From: Streptomyces sp. CB00455
GTDB lineage: Bacteria > Actinomycetota > Actinomycetes > Streptomycetales > Streptomycetaceae
Assembly: GCF_001905445.1 (NCBI RefSeq)
Contig: NZ_LIVQ01000009.1
Span: forward strand, 105,512 to 169,511
Reading direction: 5' to 3'
Length of the DNA: 64,000 bases
Under the pieces are notes generated by a model. That model saw nothing but the letters and a program-made list of their open reading frames with translations, searched no databases and had not been told where the DNA came from. Position 1 is the stretch's first letter. Each line of letters starts with the position of its first letter. Position numbers and translations under genes: made by a program. Positions 36,956-48,146 of the stretch are shown piece by piece.

Positions 36956-38098
36956 TCACCGTGGTGCCCGGCTGCCGTCCTGGAGCAGGTCCAGGGCGTG
37001 TTCCAGCACTTCGCAGGCCTGGATGTGGTTGCCGGACTCCTGGAGCAGGGCGGCGAGCCGCCGGCACACCAGGACCGCCTCGGGCCCGTAGAAGCGGTGC
37101 ACCTGCTGGAAGGCCTGCTCCAGCACTTCGATGGCCTCGCGGGGCCGCCCGGTCTCGGCGAGCATGTCGGCGAGCTCCAGCTGGACGGCGAGGAGGTCGC
37201 CCTCCCCGTCCGGTGGCCGCTCCTGGAGGGCGAGGCGCAGGACCGGCAGCGCGTCGCGGGTGCGGCCCGCCGTCCGCAGGGTGCGGGCGAGGCCGAGTCC
37301 GGCGACGACCATGGCGGAGCGCACGTCGGCGGCCAGTACGGGGCCCGCCGGGGTGCCCCGGGCGGCGCGGGCCCGGTTGCGCACGAGCCGCAGCCGGCCC
37401 ATGCCCATTTCCTGGGCGTGCTGCGGCAGCGGGCGGTTCTTGCCGCGCAGCCGGGCCGCCATGGTGCGGCAGAGGGTGTCGAGGTCGATCAGTTCGGGTC
37501 CGTCGCTGATCCCGTCGCGCAGGATCGTCAGCATCTCGCCGGTGAAGGCGGTGTGGCGTTCGCCGTCCGGTGCCAGTGCCACCCGGTCGTGCGGGGAGGC
37601 GGTCAGGACGTAGGCGCCCTCCACGGCCGCCTGCGCCGCCAGGGCGTCCTCCTCCCCGGCGAGGGTGCGGGCGGCCCGCCCGCTGAAGCAGCAGTCGAGG
37701 ACCACCACCTTGCGCCGGGCCCCGGAGTCGCGCAGGGCGGCCCGCAGGTGCTGGTAGGCGACCGCGGTGTAGCCGACGTGCTCGCGCGAGCCCTGCAGCG
37801 CGAGGTAGAGGTCGGCGGTCGCCGCGTCCCGCATGCCGTGCCCGGCGTAGTAGACCAGCAGCGTGTCGGTGGCCTCCTCGCCCGCGCGGTTGACCGGGTC
37901 GAGCAGTTCGGCGGGGTGCCGGGGGTCGAGGACGAGGGTGCAGTGCTGCTCGGGCAGCCCCCAGACGGTCGCGTCGCAGAGCTCCGCGGCCAGGTCCTTC
38001 ACATTGGCCTCGACGGCCGGGAGGGCGGCGAGGTGCCGGTATCCGGAGCTGCCTATCAGCACGGCCCGCGACGCCGCGGGGTCAGGCAGTCCCGTCAT
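36956..38098 (-). CDS. Caspase-like (C14) protease with C-terminal TPR-like region
   Basis: This is the probable effector of the cassette. The 380-residue protein has a caspase/metacaspase fold with the catalytic His87 in LVYYAGHGM and the Cys pair at 136-137 in VVVLDCCFSG, where 137 aligns with the nucleophile. After about residue 250 come two or three TPR-like helical pairs (AREAIEVLEQAF-like), likely for protein contacts. No signal peptide or membrane segment was seen. The ATG at 38098 lies inside the upstream EACC1-like gene (17-base overlap), which implies coupled translation. Confidence 0.88.
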   Translation of the reverse strand: MTGLPDPAASRAVLIGSSGYRHLAALPAVEANVKDLAAELCDATVWGLPEQHCTLVLDPRHPAELLDPVNRAGEEATDTLLVYYAGHGMRDAATADLYLALQGSREHVGYTAVAYQHLRAALRDSGARRKVVVLDCCFSGRAARTLAGEEDALAAQAAVEGAYVLTASPHDRVALAPDGERHTAFTGEMLTILRDGISDGPELIDLDTLCRTMAARLRGKNRPLPQHAQEMGMGRLRLVRNRARAARGTPAGPVLAADVRSAMVVAGLGLARTLRTAGRTRDALPVLRLALQERPPDGEGDLLAVQLELADMLAETGRPREAIEVLEQAFQQVHRFYGPEAVLVCRRLAALLQESGNHIQACEVLEHALDLLQDGSRAPR

Positions 38099-38585
38099 CG
38101 GCCCCGCCCTGACCGCCGTCTTCGTCCCCCGTGCGACCGCCCTCGTGTGCTCCCTCGCCTTCGCGCGCCCGGCCGCCCCCGTCGGCGCCCTCCAGGGCGG
38201 CGACGATGCGGCGCACGGCCTGCGGGTCGCCGGCCTCGTCCCCGGTGAGCCTGACCTCGTAGGGGCCCCGGCGGACGATGAGCGCGGGGGCCCGGCGCCG
38301 CGACGCCTGCCACTGGAGGACGGCGAAGACCAGCGATCCGGCGGACAGTCCGCTGCCGAGGGCGAGTTGGAGCAGGTCGAAGCCGGGCGATCCCATGTCC
38401 GTGTCTCCGGCGGGTCCGCCCTCGCTCCCCGCCGGCGGCGGCGCCTGGCTCCCGATCCGGCCGCGCGCGCCGTGGCGCAGTGTCTCGTCCTCCTTCAGCC
38501 AGAGCAGGAGGGAGCGCAGTTCGCTCTCCGGTCCCTGGCCCTGGCCCTGGTCGTACGGATCCAGGCGTAATTCGTACTCACGCAT
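38082..38585 (-). CDS. EACC1-like effector-associated adaptor
   Basis: The 167-residue protein starts MREYELRL, then has a leucine-rich helix (SELRSLLLWLKEDETLRHG). A spacer, a helix LLQLALGSGLSAGSLVFAV, and a beta segment (RRGPYEVRLTGDEAG) follow. This order fits the effector-associated constant component 1 family, described in actinobacterial conflict systems next to proteases. It probably links sensor and effector. It overlaps the kinase stop by 8 bases and the caspase start by 17. The tail is Gly/Glu-rich and probably disordered. Confidence 0.75.
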   Translation of the reverse strand: MREYELRLDPYDQGQGQGPESELRSLLLWLKEDETLRHGARGRIGSQAPPPAGSEGGPAGDTDMGSPGFDLLQLALGSGLSAGSLVFAVLQWQASRRRAPALIVRRGPYEVRLTGDEAGDPQAVRRIVAALEGADGGGRAREGEGAHEGGRTGDEDGGQGGADDGTA

Positions 38586-39942
38586 CCGCCGTGTCCCTCC
38601 CCTGTCCGTGGTGTGCGCTGACCCGGGCGAACAGCTCCAGCGCCTTCGGCGCCTCCCCGAGCCGGGCCAGGCACACAGCGTGCCAGTACTGGCAGGTGAG
38701 CGTGGTCGGGTCGGCCGGCCCGAGGGACTGCGCGCAGAACGCGCCGAGGCCGCTCAGCAGGTCCGCGGCCTCGCGCAGGTCACCGCGCAGGATCAGGCCC
38801 ACCGCCTCGCGCTGCCGGGCCAGCGCCGTCTGCCCGGTCATCCGGCTGCGCACCAGGCGGCGGGTGGTCTCGCTGAGGGCGATGTGGCGGGGGTCGGCGG
38901 CCGGGACCCGGGGCGGGCCGGTGTCGACCTGCTGCCAGTCGTACTCGGGGACCTCCACCGTCCGTGCCGGCCGCCGCACCGGCGGCTCGGGAGCCGGGTC
39001 GTGCGGCTCGGGGGCCGGGAGATGCCGTCCGGGGGCCGGAACGTGCGCCCCGGGGGCCGGGTCGCGCGGCTCGGGGACGGGGTCGCGCGTGCCGGGTAGG
39101 TGCGCCCCCGCCGACGGCTGCGCCCAGGGGCGGACCAGTGCCTCCGCGGCGCGGGCGGTGGGTGTCCGCGCGGACACCTCGCGAGCGCTGAGCGCCTCGA
39201 CCGCGTCGGCGAGAGCGTCGGGGACCGCCGCCGGGGTGCCGCGCAGGGAGGGAATCCCTTCCTCCACGGCCCGGAAGAGCAGCGCCTGCACGCCCGGGGC
39301 GTCCTCGAAGGGCAAGGAGCCGCTCAGCATGAAGTACAGGCAGGCGCCGACCCCGTACACGTCCGAGGCGGGCTGCGGCGGCCTGCCGGAAATGCACTCG
39401 GGCGCCATGTACTGGGGGGTGCCGAGCAGGTCTCCCGGCAGGCTGATGGCGGTCTCGTCGGTCAGCCGGGCCAGTCCGAAGTCGTAGAGGACCACCCGGC
39501 CCTGCGCGGTGACCCGCACGTTCGCGGGTTTCACGTCGCGGTGCAGCACTCCCCTGGCGTGCGCCGCGCCGAGGCCCGCCAGGGTTTCGGCGGCGATCCG
39601 GCAGGCCTCTGCGACCGGCAGGGCGCCGGACCGCCGCACGAGCTCGGAGACGTCCGACCCGTCGAGGTACTCCATCACGAGGTACGGGGCGCCGTCCTCG
39701 ACGCCGACGTCGTGCACACCGACCACATTGGGGTGGCTGATCCGGCCCAGGGCGAGGGCCTCGGCCTCGAAGCGCTCCGCCGCCGATTCGCTCACCGGTC
39801 CGTACGCCGTCAGGACCTTGACCGCGACGCGACGCCGCAGGCGGGTGTCCTCGGCCTCGAAGACGGTGCCCATGCCCCCCTGGCCGACGATCCGGACCGG
39901 GTCGAACCGCAGGGCGAGCCGGCGTGGGAAGACTGCGGCCAC
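38578..39942 (-). CDS. Soluble Hanks-type serine/threonine protein kinase
   Basis: All key residues are present: G-loop GQGGMGTVFEAED, Lys42 in VAVKVL, catalytic Asp136 in HRDVKPAN, DFG at 154-156, and GTPQYMAPE. The kinase domain covers about residues 14-270. A Pro/Arg/His-rich linker with PAPE/PAPG repeats follows, then a TPR-like helical tail from about 350. There is no membrane helix or PASTA domain, unlike PknB. The start is GTG at 39942 behind GGGGGA. It is the first gene of the three-gene cassette and lies 29 bp after rel. Confidence 0.92.
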   Translation of the reverse strand: MAAVFPRRLALRFDPVRIVGQGGMGTVFEAEDTRLRRRVAVKVLTAYGPVSESAAERFEAEALALGRISHPNVVGVHDVGVEDGAPYLVMEYLDGSDVSELVRRSGALPVAEACRIAAETLAGLGAAHARGVLHRDVKPANVRVTAQGRVVLYDFGLARLTDETAISLPGDLLGTPQYMAPECISGRPPQPASDVYGVGACLYFMLSGSLPFEDAPGVQALLFRAVEEGIPSLRGTPAAVPDALADAVEALSAREVSARTPTARAAEALVRPWAQPSAGAHLPGTRDPVPEPRDPAPGAHVPAPGRHLPAPEPHDPAPEPPVRRPARTVEVPEYDWQQVDTGPPRVPAADPRHIALSETTRRLVRSRMTGQTALARQREAVGLILRGDLREAADLLSGLGAFCAQSLGPADPTTLTCQYWHAVCLARLGEAPKALELFARVSAHHGQGRDTADA

Positions 39943-39971
39943 ATGGTCCCCCGGGGTGGCTTCGGCGTAGG

Positions 39972-42410
<2,439 letters not shown>

Positions 42411-42429
42411 GAGCGCTCCTACGGGGGTG

Positions 42430-42450
42430 CCCCCGGACGGAGTCCGGGGG
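42430..42450. repeat. GC hairpin element in the rel leader
   Basis: CCCCCGGAC (42430-42438) and GTCCGGGGG (42442-42450) pair around GGA. The element sits 20 bases upstream of the rel TTG. Similar CCCCCGGAC/GTCCGGGGG elements recur between genes in many Streptomyces, from memory, so it may be a dispersed repeat as much as a regulator. Confidence 0.55.
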
Positions 42451-42543
42451 TGGATCCGGTACCCGTGTCCGGTCCGGACAACCCATCGTAGCGAGGGTTG
42501 CGCCGACCCGTTCCCCGAGCCTCCTCCAGGAGCGCCGCACGCG

Positions 42544-42585
42544 CGAACGGCGGGCACCCGGGACGTCCCGGGTGCCCGCCGTTCG
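42544..42585. terminator. Perfect loop-less 42-bp palindrome after apt
   Basis: Arms of 21 bases (42544-42564 and 42565-42585) are exact reverse complements without a spacer. It lies 24 bases after the apt stop on the minus strand, before rel. It is the same design as the palindrome after metK. Confidence 0.75.
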
Positions 42586-42609
42586 GCGGCCGGCGGTGCT
42601 CGGCGGTCG

Positions 42610-43164
42610 TCAGACCACGATCAGCGCGTCCAGCGGCGCCCCGCCCAGCGCGCCGTCCAGCCTGGCCCGGCCGGGCAGGAACGACAGCTCCATCAGGACC
42701 GCCACCCCGGCGACCTCCGCGCCGGCCCGCCGGATCAGCTCCAGCGAGGCCCCCGCGGTGCCACCGGTGGCCAGCACGTCGTCGATGACCATGACCCGGT
42801 CACCCGCGGACAGGTCCTCCGCGTGGACCTCGATCTCCGCGGTCCCGTACTCCAGCTCGTACGCCTGCGCGAGCGTCGCACCGGGCAGCTTCCCGGCCTT
42901 GCGCACCGGCACGAAGCCGATCCCGGCCTGCACGGCCACCGGAGCGGCCAGGATGAACCCGCGCGCCTCCAGACCGACGATCTTCGTCGCGCCGTACCCC
43001 ACGGCCAGCGCCACCAGCGTGTCCGTCAGCGCGGCGAACGCCTTGGGGTCCGCCAGCAGCGGAGTGATGTCCTTGAACATCACGCCCGGCTTCGGGTAGT
43101 CCGGTACGTCCTTGATCCGCGCGAGCAGCAGCTCGCGCACGTCCTCGCTCAGCCGCTCGCTCAC
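42610..43164 (-). CDS. apt: Adenine phosphoribosyltransferase
   Basis: Apt salvages adenine to AMP with PRPP. The 184-residue protein has IKDVPDYPKPGVMFKD at the start, VGLEARGFILAAP, and the PRPP motif VMVIDDVLATGGT. The GTG at 43164 overlaps the secF stop by 4 bases. The run secD-secF-apt-rel is the usual one in actinobacteria. Confidence 0.96.
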   Translation of the reverse strand: MSERLSEDVRELLLARIKDVPDYPKPGVMFKDITPLLADPKAFAALTDTLVALAVGYGATKIVGLEARGFILAAPVAVQAGIGFVPVRKAGKLPGATLAQAYELEYGTAEIEVHAEDLSAGDRVMVIDDVLATGGTAGASLELIRRAGAEVAGVAVLMELSFLPGRARLDGALGGAPLDALIVV

Positions 43165-44216
43165 CGGCGCCGCCCCGGCCGGCCCTGCGCCACGACCTGC
43201 GGCTCGTCCTCGGAGGAGTAGCCCTCCTCCACGGACTCGCCCTTGGCCGCCGCGGCCGCCCGCTTGGCGAGGACCCGCTTCTTCAGCGCCTTCATGGCCG
43301 GCTCGCGCTCCTTGAGGTCCACGACCAGCGGGGTCGCGATGAAGATCGAGGAGTACGCACCGGCCGCGAGGCCGACGAAGAGCGACAGGGAGATGTCGTT
43401 CAGCATGCCGGCGCCCAGGAAGCCGCCGCCGATGAACAGCAGGGCCCCGACCGGGAGCAGCGCCACGACGGTCGTGTTGATCGAGCGGACCAGCGTGCCG
43501 TTGATGCTGCGGTTGGCGATCTCGCTGTACGTGAAGCGCGTCTGCTTGGTGATGTCCTTCGAGCCCTCCTTGAGACCGTCGAAGACGACGACGGTGTCGT
43601 AGAGGGAGTAACCGAGGATGGTCAGCAGACCGATGACCGTGCCGGGGGTGACCTCGAAGCCGACCAGCGCGTAGATGCCGACGGTGATCGTGAGGTCGTG
43701 GATCAGGGCGACCAGCGCCGCGACGGCCATCCGCCACTCGAAGGCGATGGCCAGGTAGATCACCACGAGCACCATGAAGATGCCGAGGCCGGTCCAGGCC
43801 TTGTTCGCGATCTGCTCGCCCCAGCTGGGGCCGACCAGGTCCGCGTTGATCTCGCCCTCGGCGACCTTCAGGTCGGTGGCGAGCTGCTTCTTCACGACGG
43901 TGGCCTGGTCCGGGTCCACCCCGGAGATCTGGATCCGCAGGCCGCCGGTGCCGAGCTCCTGGACGATCGCGTCGTGGCCCGAGGCCTTCTGCGCGTCCTC
44001 CGTCGCCTTGGCGACCGACACGGCCGTCTTCGGCGTGGTAAAGACGGCGCCGCCGTTGAACTCGATGCCCATGTTGAGGCCCTGGACGGCCAGGGCGACG
44101 ATCGCCGTGATGGTGATCAGGATGGAAACGCCGTACCAGATGAAGCGCTTGCCGACGAAGTCGTAGCCGACCTCACCGCGGTACAGCCTGGCGCCGAGAT
44201 CTCCCAGCTTCGACAT
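43161..44216 (-). CDS. secF: Protein-export membrane protein SecF
   Basis: SecF works with SecD to pull exported proteins through SecYEG using the proton gradient. The 351-residue protein has six membrane segments, the first just after RFIWYGVSI. A periplasmic domain lies between the first and second, and the conserved GFEVTPGTVIGLLTILGYSLYDTVVVFD region follows. The tail is charged. The ATG at 44216 is 3 bases after the secD stop. Confidence 0.96.
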   Translation of the reverse strand: MSKLGDLGARLYRGEVGYDFVGKRFIWYGVSILITITAIVALAVQGLNMGIEFNGGAVFTTPKTAVSVAKATEDAQKASGHDAIVQELGTGGLRIQISGVDPDQATVVKKQLATDLKVAEGEINADLVGPSWGEQIANKAWTGLGIFMVLVVIYLAIAFEWRMAVAALVALIHDLTITVGIYALVGFEVTPGTVIGLLTILGYSLYDTVVVFDGLKEGSKDITKQTRFTYSEIANRSINGTLVRSINTTVVALLPVGALLFIGGGFLGAGMLNDISLSLFVGLAAGAYSSIFIATPLVVDLKEREPAMKALKKRVLAKRAAAAAKGESVEEGYSSEDEPQVVAQGRPGRRR

Positions 44217-44219
44217 CTC

Positions 44220-46013
44220 TCACGCCTCCTTTGCGTCGACGGGGGCGGGTGCGGAACCCGTACGGCGGGACCGGCGCAGCGGGGGCTTGGCGCCGAGCCG
44301 CTTCGGGTCCAGCCCGGACCACGGGTGACCGCTGGCGAAGAACTTCGTACGGGCCAGGAGCGTCATGATCGGCTTGGTGAAGAGGAACACCACGACCACG
44401 TCGAGCAGGGTGGTCAGACCCAGCGTGAAGGCGAAGCCCTGCACCTTGCCGACGGTGACGATGAACAGCACGGCGGCCGCCAGGAACGACACGAAGTCGG
44501 AGACCAGGATGGTGCGCCGGGCACGCGGCCAGGCCCGCTCGACGGCCGGACGCAGCGTGCGGCCCTCGCGGATCTCGTCCCGGATGCGCTCGAAGTAGAC
44601 GATGAACGAGTCCGCCGTGATGCCGATCGCCACGATCGCGCCGCAGACGGCGGGCAGGTTCAGCGCGAAGCCGATGCCCTTTCCGAGGAGCGCCATGATC
44701 GTGTAGGTGAGGATCGCGGAGACCAGGAGGCTGATGATGGCGACGAACGCCAGGCCCCGGTAGTACACCAGCAGGTAGATCACCACGAGGAGCAGGCCGA
44801 TGGCACCGGCGATCAGGCCGGCCTTCAGCTGCTCGCCGCCGAGCGCGGCCGTGACGGTGGTGACGCTGTCCTCGCTGAAGGAGAGCGGCAGGGCGCCGTA
44901 CGAGAGCATGTTGCCCAGGTCCTGGGCCGACTGCTGGGTGAAGCCGCCGGAGATCTCGGCGTTGCCGCCGGTCAGCGCCTGGCTCACGGACGGGTCGGAG
45001 ATGACCTCGCCGTCCAGCACGATCGCGAACTGGTTCTGCGGCGCCTGCTTGGTGGCCAGCTCACCGGTGATCTTGGCGAACTTGTCGGCGCCCTTGTCGG
45101 TGAACTGCATCGTGACGATCCAGCCACCGCGCTGGGTGTCGATGACGCCCTTGGCGTCCTTCACGTCCTGGCCGTTGACCTGCGCGGGACCCAGGACCCA
45201 CTTGCCCCAGGCGGTCCCGCGCTTGCCACAGGCGAGCATCGGGTCCTCGGGCTTGGCGCCCTTGCCGGCGGCGGCGCGCTGCGCCTCGTTGGTGCAGTCC
45301 AGCGCCGCGAACTTCGCCTGGAGGTCCGCCGCGGCGGCCTCGTCGGCCGACGGGGGCGTGGACGCCGAGGGGGAGGCCGACGGAGACGGGGCCTTGGTGT
45401 CGTCTGCCTTCTTCGACCCGGTCGCCGAAGGCGTGGGAGTGGGGGCGCTCGGGGCCTTGAGGGCCTCACTGAGCGCACGGCCCTGGGAAGTGGCGCTGGA
45501 CGACGGGGCGGCCGACGGGGACTTGCCGTCCTCGGCCTTGGGAGCGCCGGAGCCGCTCGTGGAGGGGCTCGGGCTCTTGGCACCCTCGGGTGCGGCCGGG
45601 GAGCCGTCCGCGAAGGCGATGACCGGGCGGAAGTACAGCTGGGCGGTGGTACCGACCTGCGAGCGTGCCTGCTGCTCGTTCGTCCCCTTGGGGATGTTCA
45701 CGATGATGTGGTCTTTGCCCTGCGTCTGAACCTCGGCCTCCGAGACGCCGAGCCCGTTGACGCGGCGCTCGATGATGCCGACCGCCGTGTTCATGTTGGT
45801 CGGGTTGACCGCGTCCGGCTTGCCGGGCTCGCTCTTGGCCTTGAGCGTGATGCTCGTGCCGCCCGCGAGGTCGATGCCGAGCCGGGGAGTCGTCTGCTTG
45901 GAGAGGAACATCCCCGCGGTGAGCGCCACCATCGCGATCAGGATGACCGCCAGGGCACGCCCCGGCCTCCCCTGAGCCCCCGTGGGCCGCCGGCCCTTCT
46001 TCGGTGCTGCCAC
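44220..46013 (-). CDS. secD: Protein translocase subunit SecD with Pro/Ser/Ala-rich insertion
   Basis: SecD is the large partner of SecF. The 597-residue protein has an N-terminal membrane helix, the GIDLAGGTSITLKA segment, and a periplasmic domain. Five more helices follow, including the conserved ITADSFIVYFERIRDEIREG. A low-complexity insertion (about residues 140-220, PSPS/SAP repeats) interrupts the external domain. The start is GTG at 46013. Confidence 0.96.
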   Translation of the reverse strand: MAAPKKGRRPTGAQGRPGRALAVILIAMVALTAGMFLSKQTTPRLGIDLAGGTSITLKAKSEPGKPDAVNPTNMNTAVGIIERRVNGLGVSEAEVQTQGKDHIIVNIPKGTNEQQARSQVGTTAQLYFRPVIAFADGSPAAPEGAKSPSPSTSGSGAPKAEDGKSPSAAPSSSATSQGRALSEALKAPSAPTPTPSATGSKKADDTKAPSPSASPSASTPPSADEAAAADLQAKFAALDCTNEAQRAAAGKGAKPEDPMLACGKRGTAWGKWVLGPAQVNGQDVKDAKGVIDTQRGGWIVTMQFTDKGADKFAKITGELATKQAPQNQFAIVLDGEVISDPSVSQALTGGNAEISGGFTQQSAQDLGNMLSYGALPLSFSEDSVTTVTAALGGEQLKAGLIAGAIGLLLVVIYLLVYYRGLAFVAIISLLVSAILTYTIMALLGKGIGFALNLPAVCGAIVAIGITADSFIVYFERIRDEIREGRTLRPAVERAWPRARRTILVSDFVSFLAAAVLFIVTVGKVQGFAFTLGLTTLLDVVVVFLFTKPIMTLLARTKFFASGHPWSGLDPKRLGAKPPLRRSRRTGSAPAPVDAKEA

Positions 46014-46167
46014 CTTGTCGTTTCTCCCTGTCCAACCGCCCCGCGCCGGGTCAGCGCGCGGACGGCCACTGAATGTGTGGTGGGGACCCCTGCCCCCCGC
46101 AGAAGTGGGTCACTGACCGGGACCGCGACGGCTGCCGGTCAGGCGCCCCCGCGGTCCCCGCCGCGCG

Positions 46168-46659
46168 TTACTTCGCGCCGGGCTCGCCGTCCGTCTTGCC
46201 GTCCCCGGGCTTGCCGTCCTCGGGCTTGCCGCCGGCTGCGTCGCCGGGGCCGTCCTGCTTGCCCAGGTCGAGCTTGGGGGTCTCGTCCCCGTCCTTGGTG
46301 AGGTCCGTCTTCGGGCCCTCGGTGAGCGAGGAGGCGTCATCCGGGACGACCGGCGTGTCGCCGGCCGGCTCTTCGTGGATGCCGTGGACGATGCGGTTGT
46401 ACTCCGCGTCGTCGAGGACGGCGCCGATGGAGTTCTTCGCGTAGACCGCGTGGACGCCGGGAGCCACCTCGAGGGTGACGGTGTCGTCGCCGATCTCCTT
46501 CACCGTGGCGTACATGCCGCCGATGGTGCGGACCCCGGTGCCGGGCGCCATGTGGTCGCGCATCTGCGCGGCCGCCTGCTGCTTCTTCTTCGCGGAGCGG
46601 GTCATCAGGAACATCGCCCCGATGAGCACGATGAACGGGAGGAGTGTCACGAGATTCAC
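46168..46659 (-). CDS. yajC: Preprotein translocase accessory subunit YajC
   Basis: YajC associates with SecDF. The 163-residue protein has one N-terminal membrane helix (LLPFIVLIGAMFLMTRSA), the short cytosolic YajC domain with MAPGTGVRTIGGMYATV, and a long acidic Pro/Gly/Asp tail not found in E. coli. The start is GTG at 46659. It lies between ruvB and secD. The 154-bp spacer to secD holds one 8-bp hairpin (46113-46120 with 46135-46142). Confidence 0.92.
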   Translation of the reverse strand: MNLVTLLPFIVLIGAMFLMTRSAKKKQQAAAQMRDHMAPGTGVRTIGGMYATVKEIGDDTVTLEVAPGVHAVYAKNSIGAVLDDAEYNRIVHGIHEEPAGDTPVVPDDASSLTEGPKTDLTKDGDETPKLDLGKQDGPGDAAGGKPEDGKPGDGKTDGEPGAK

Positions 46660-46824
46660 GGGACGGAGATCCTTCGCACGACCGCACGCGGACGGCGGCC
46701 TTTTCTACGGGGGTGGGCATGCCGACCCGAAGGGTCGGCATCGGCGGAGTCTAGGCGAGTCCGCACCGATGGAACAACGCCCAGCATGGCACCGCAGTTC
46801 CTGGGGGGGCGAACGTCCGCGCCG

Positions 46825-47898
46825 TCAGGCCCCGAACAAGCCCTGTTGTCCGCTTGATCCGCTCCCGTGCTGCTGGGGCGGTACGAGTCCCAGGTGGACC
46901 CATGCGGCGGGCGTCGCCACCCGCCCCCTGGGGGTGCGTGCGAGCAGCCCTTCGCGGACCAGGAAGGGCTCGGCGACCTCCTCCACGGTCTCCCGCTCCT
47001 CGCCGACGGCGACGGCGAGGGTGGACAGCCCGACGGGGCCGCCCCCGAAGAGCTTGAGGAGGGCCTCCAGGACGGCCCGGTCGAGCCGGTCCAGCCCGCG
47101 CGCGTCCACCTCGTAGACCTGCAGGGCCGTCTCGGCCACCTCGCGGTTGATCACGCCGTCGGCGCGGACCTGCGCGTAGTCCCGTACGCGGCGCAGCAGG
47201 CGGTTGGCGATGCGCGGGGTGCCGCGGGAGCGGCCGGCGATCTCGGCGGCCCCGTCGGTGTCGATCTCGACGTCGAGGAGCCGGGCGGAGCGGTGGATGA
47301 CGCGCTCCAGCTCCTCGGGGGCGTAGAACTCCATGTGGCCGGTGAAGCCGAACCGGTCGCGCAGCGGCGGGGGCAGCAGCCCGGCCCGGGTGGTGGCGCC
47401 GACCAGGGTGAAGGGCGGCAGTTCCAGCGGGATCGCGGTGGCGCCGGGGCCCTTGCCGACGATCACGTCGACGCGGAAGTCCTCCATGGCCATGTACAGC
47501 ATCTCCTCGGCGGGCCGGGACATGCGGTGGATCTCGTCGAGGAAGAGGACTTCGCCCTCCTGGAGGGAGGACAGGATGGCGGCGAGGTCGCCGGCGTGCT
47601 GGATGGCGGGGCCGGAAGTGATCCGGATCGGTGCCCCCATCTCGGCCGCGATGATCATGGAGAGGGTGGTCTTGCCGAGGCCGGGCGCGCCGGAGAGCAG
47701 GACGTGGTCGGCGGTGGCGCCGCGCTGGCGGGCCGCCTTGAGGACGAGGTCGAGCTGCTGGCGGACCTTCTCCTGGCCGACGAACTCGCCGAGGTCCTTG
47801 GGGCGCAGCGCCGCCTCGACGGCGGTGTCCTCGCCGTCTGCCGAGGCCGCGACGATACGTGCCTCGTCCTCGGCGGTGGTCTCGTCGTCCCAGTTCAC
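46825..47898 (-). CDS. ruvB: Holliday junction branch migration ATPase RuvB
   Basis: RuvB is the AAA+ motor that drives RuvA-bound junctions. The 357-residue protein has Walker A SGAPGLGKTT, Walker B LFLDEIHRM, the sensor GATTRAGLL, and a C-terminal winged helix. The GTG at 47898 yields the family start NWDDETT. The ribosome site is weak. It follows ruvA across an unusual 248-bp GC-rich spacer. Confidence 0.96.
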   Translation of the reverse strand: MNWDDETTAEDEARIVAASADGEDTAVEAALRPKDLGEFVGQEKVRQQLDLVLKAARQRGATADHVLLSGAPGLGKTTLSMIIAAEMGAPIRITSGPAIQHAGDLAAILSSLQEGEVLFLDEIHRMSRPAEEMLYMAMEDFRVDVIVGKGPGATAIPLELPPFTLVGATTRAGLLPPPLRDRFGFTGHMEFYAPEELERVIHRSARLLDVEIDTDGAAEIAGRSRGTPRIANRLLRRVRDYAQVRADGVINREVAETALQVYEVDARGLDRLDRAVLEALLKLFGGGPVGLSTLAVAVGEERETVEEVAEPFLVREGLLARTPRGRVATPAAWVHLGLVPPQQHGSGSSGQQGLFGA

Positions 47899-48146
47899 GG
47901 TGTCAGTCTGCCTTCTCGGTGTGCACGGTGGTCTGTCGGGTGCGGCGCCGGGGGGCCGGGGCCGGCGCCCGGAGCCGCCCGCCCGGCCCCGCCCGGCCCT
48001 GCCCGGCCACCGCCGGGTGGCGGGGCCGGCGTTGCGCGGCGGGCCCGCGGGGCCCGGCCTCCGGCCGCCGGGGCCGGGGTGCGGGGGCGGGGGGCGGGGT
48101 CCGGGGGCGGGGCCTGAACCCTGCGACGCCGGCGTCGCAGGCGCGG
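47899..48146. repeat. Extremely GC-rich low-complexity spacer between ruvA and ruvB
   Basis: Nearly the whole spacer is G and C. It contains repeated GCCCGGCCC-like words around 47980-48010, GGGGGCGGGG-like words around 48080-48112, and a perfect 20-bp palindrome at 48121-48140. ruvA and ruvB are usually closer. No coding sequence is supported. Confidence 0.65.
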
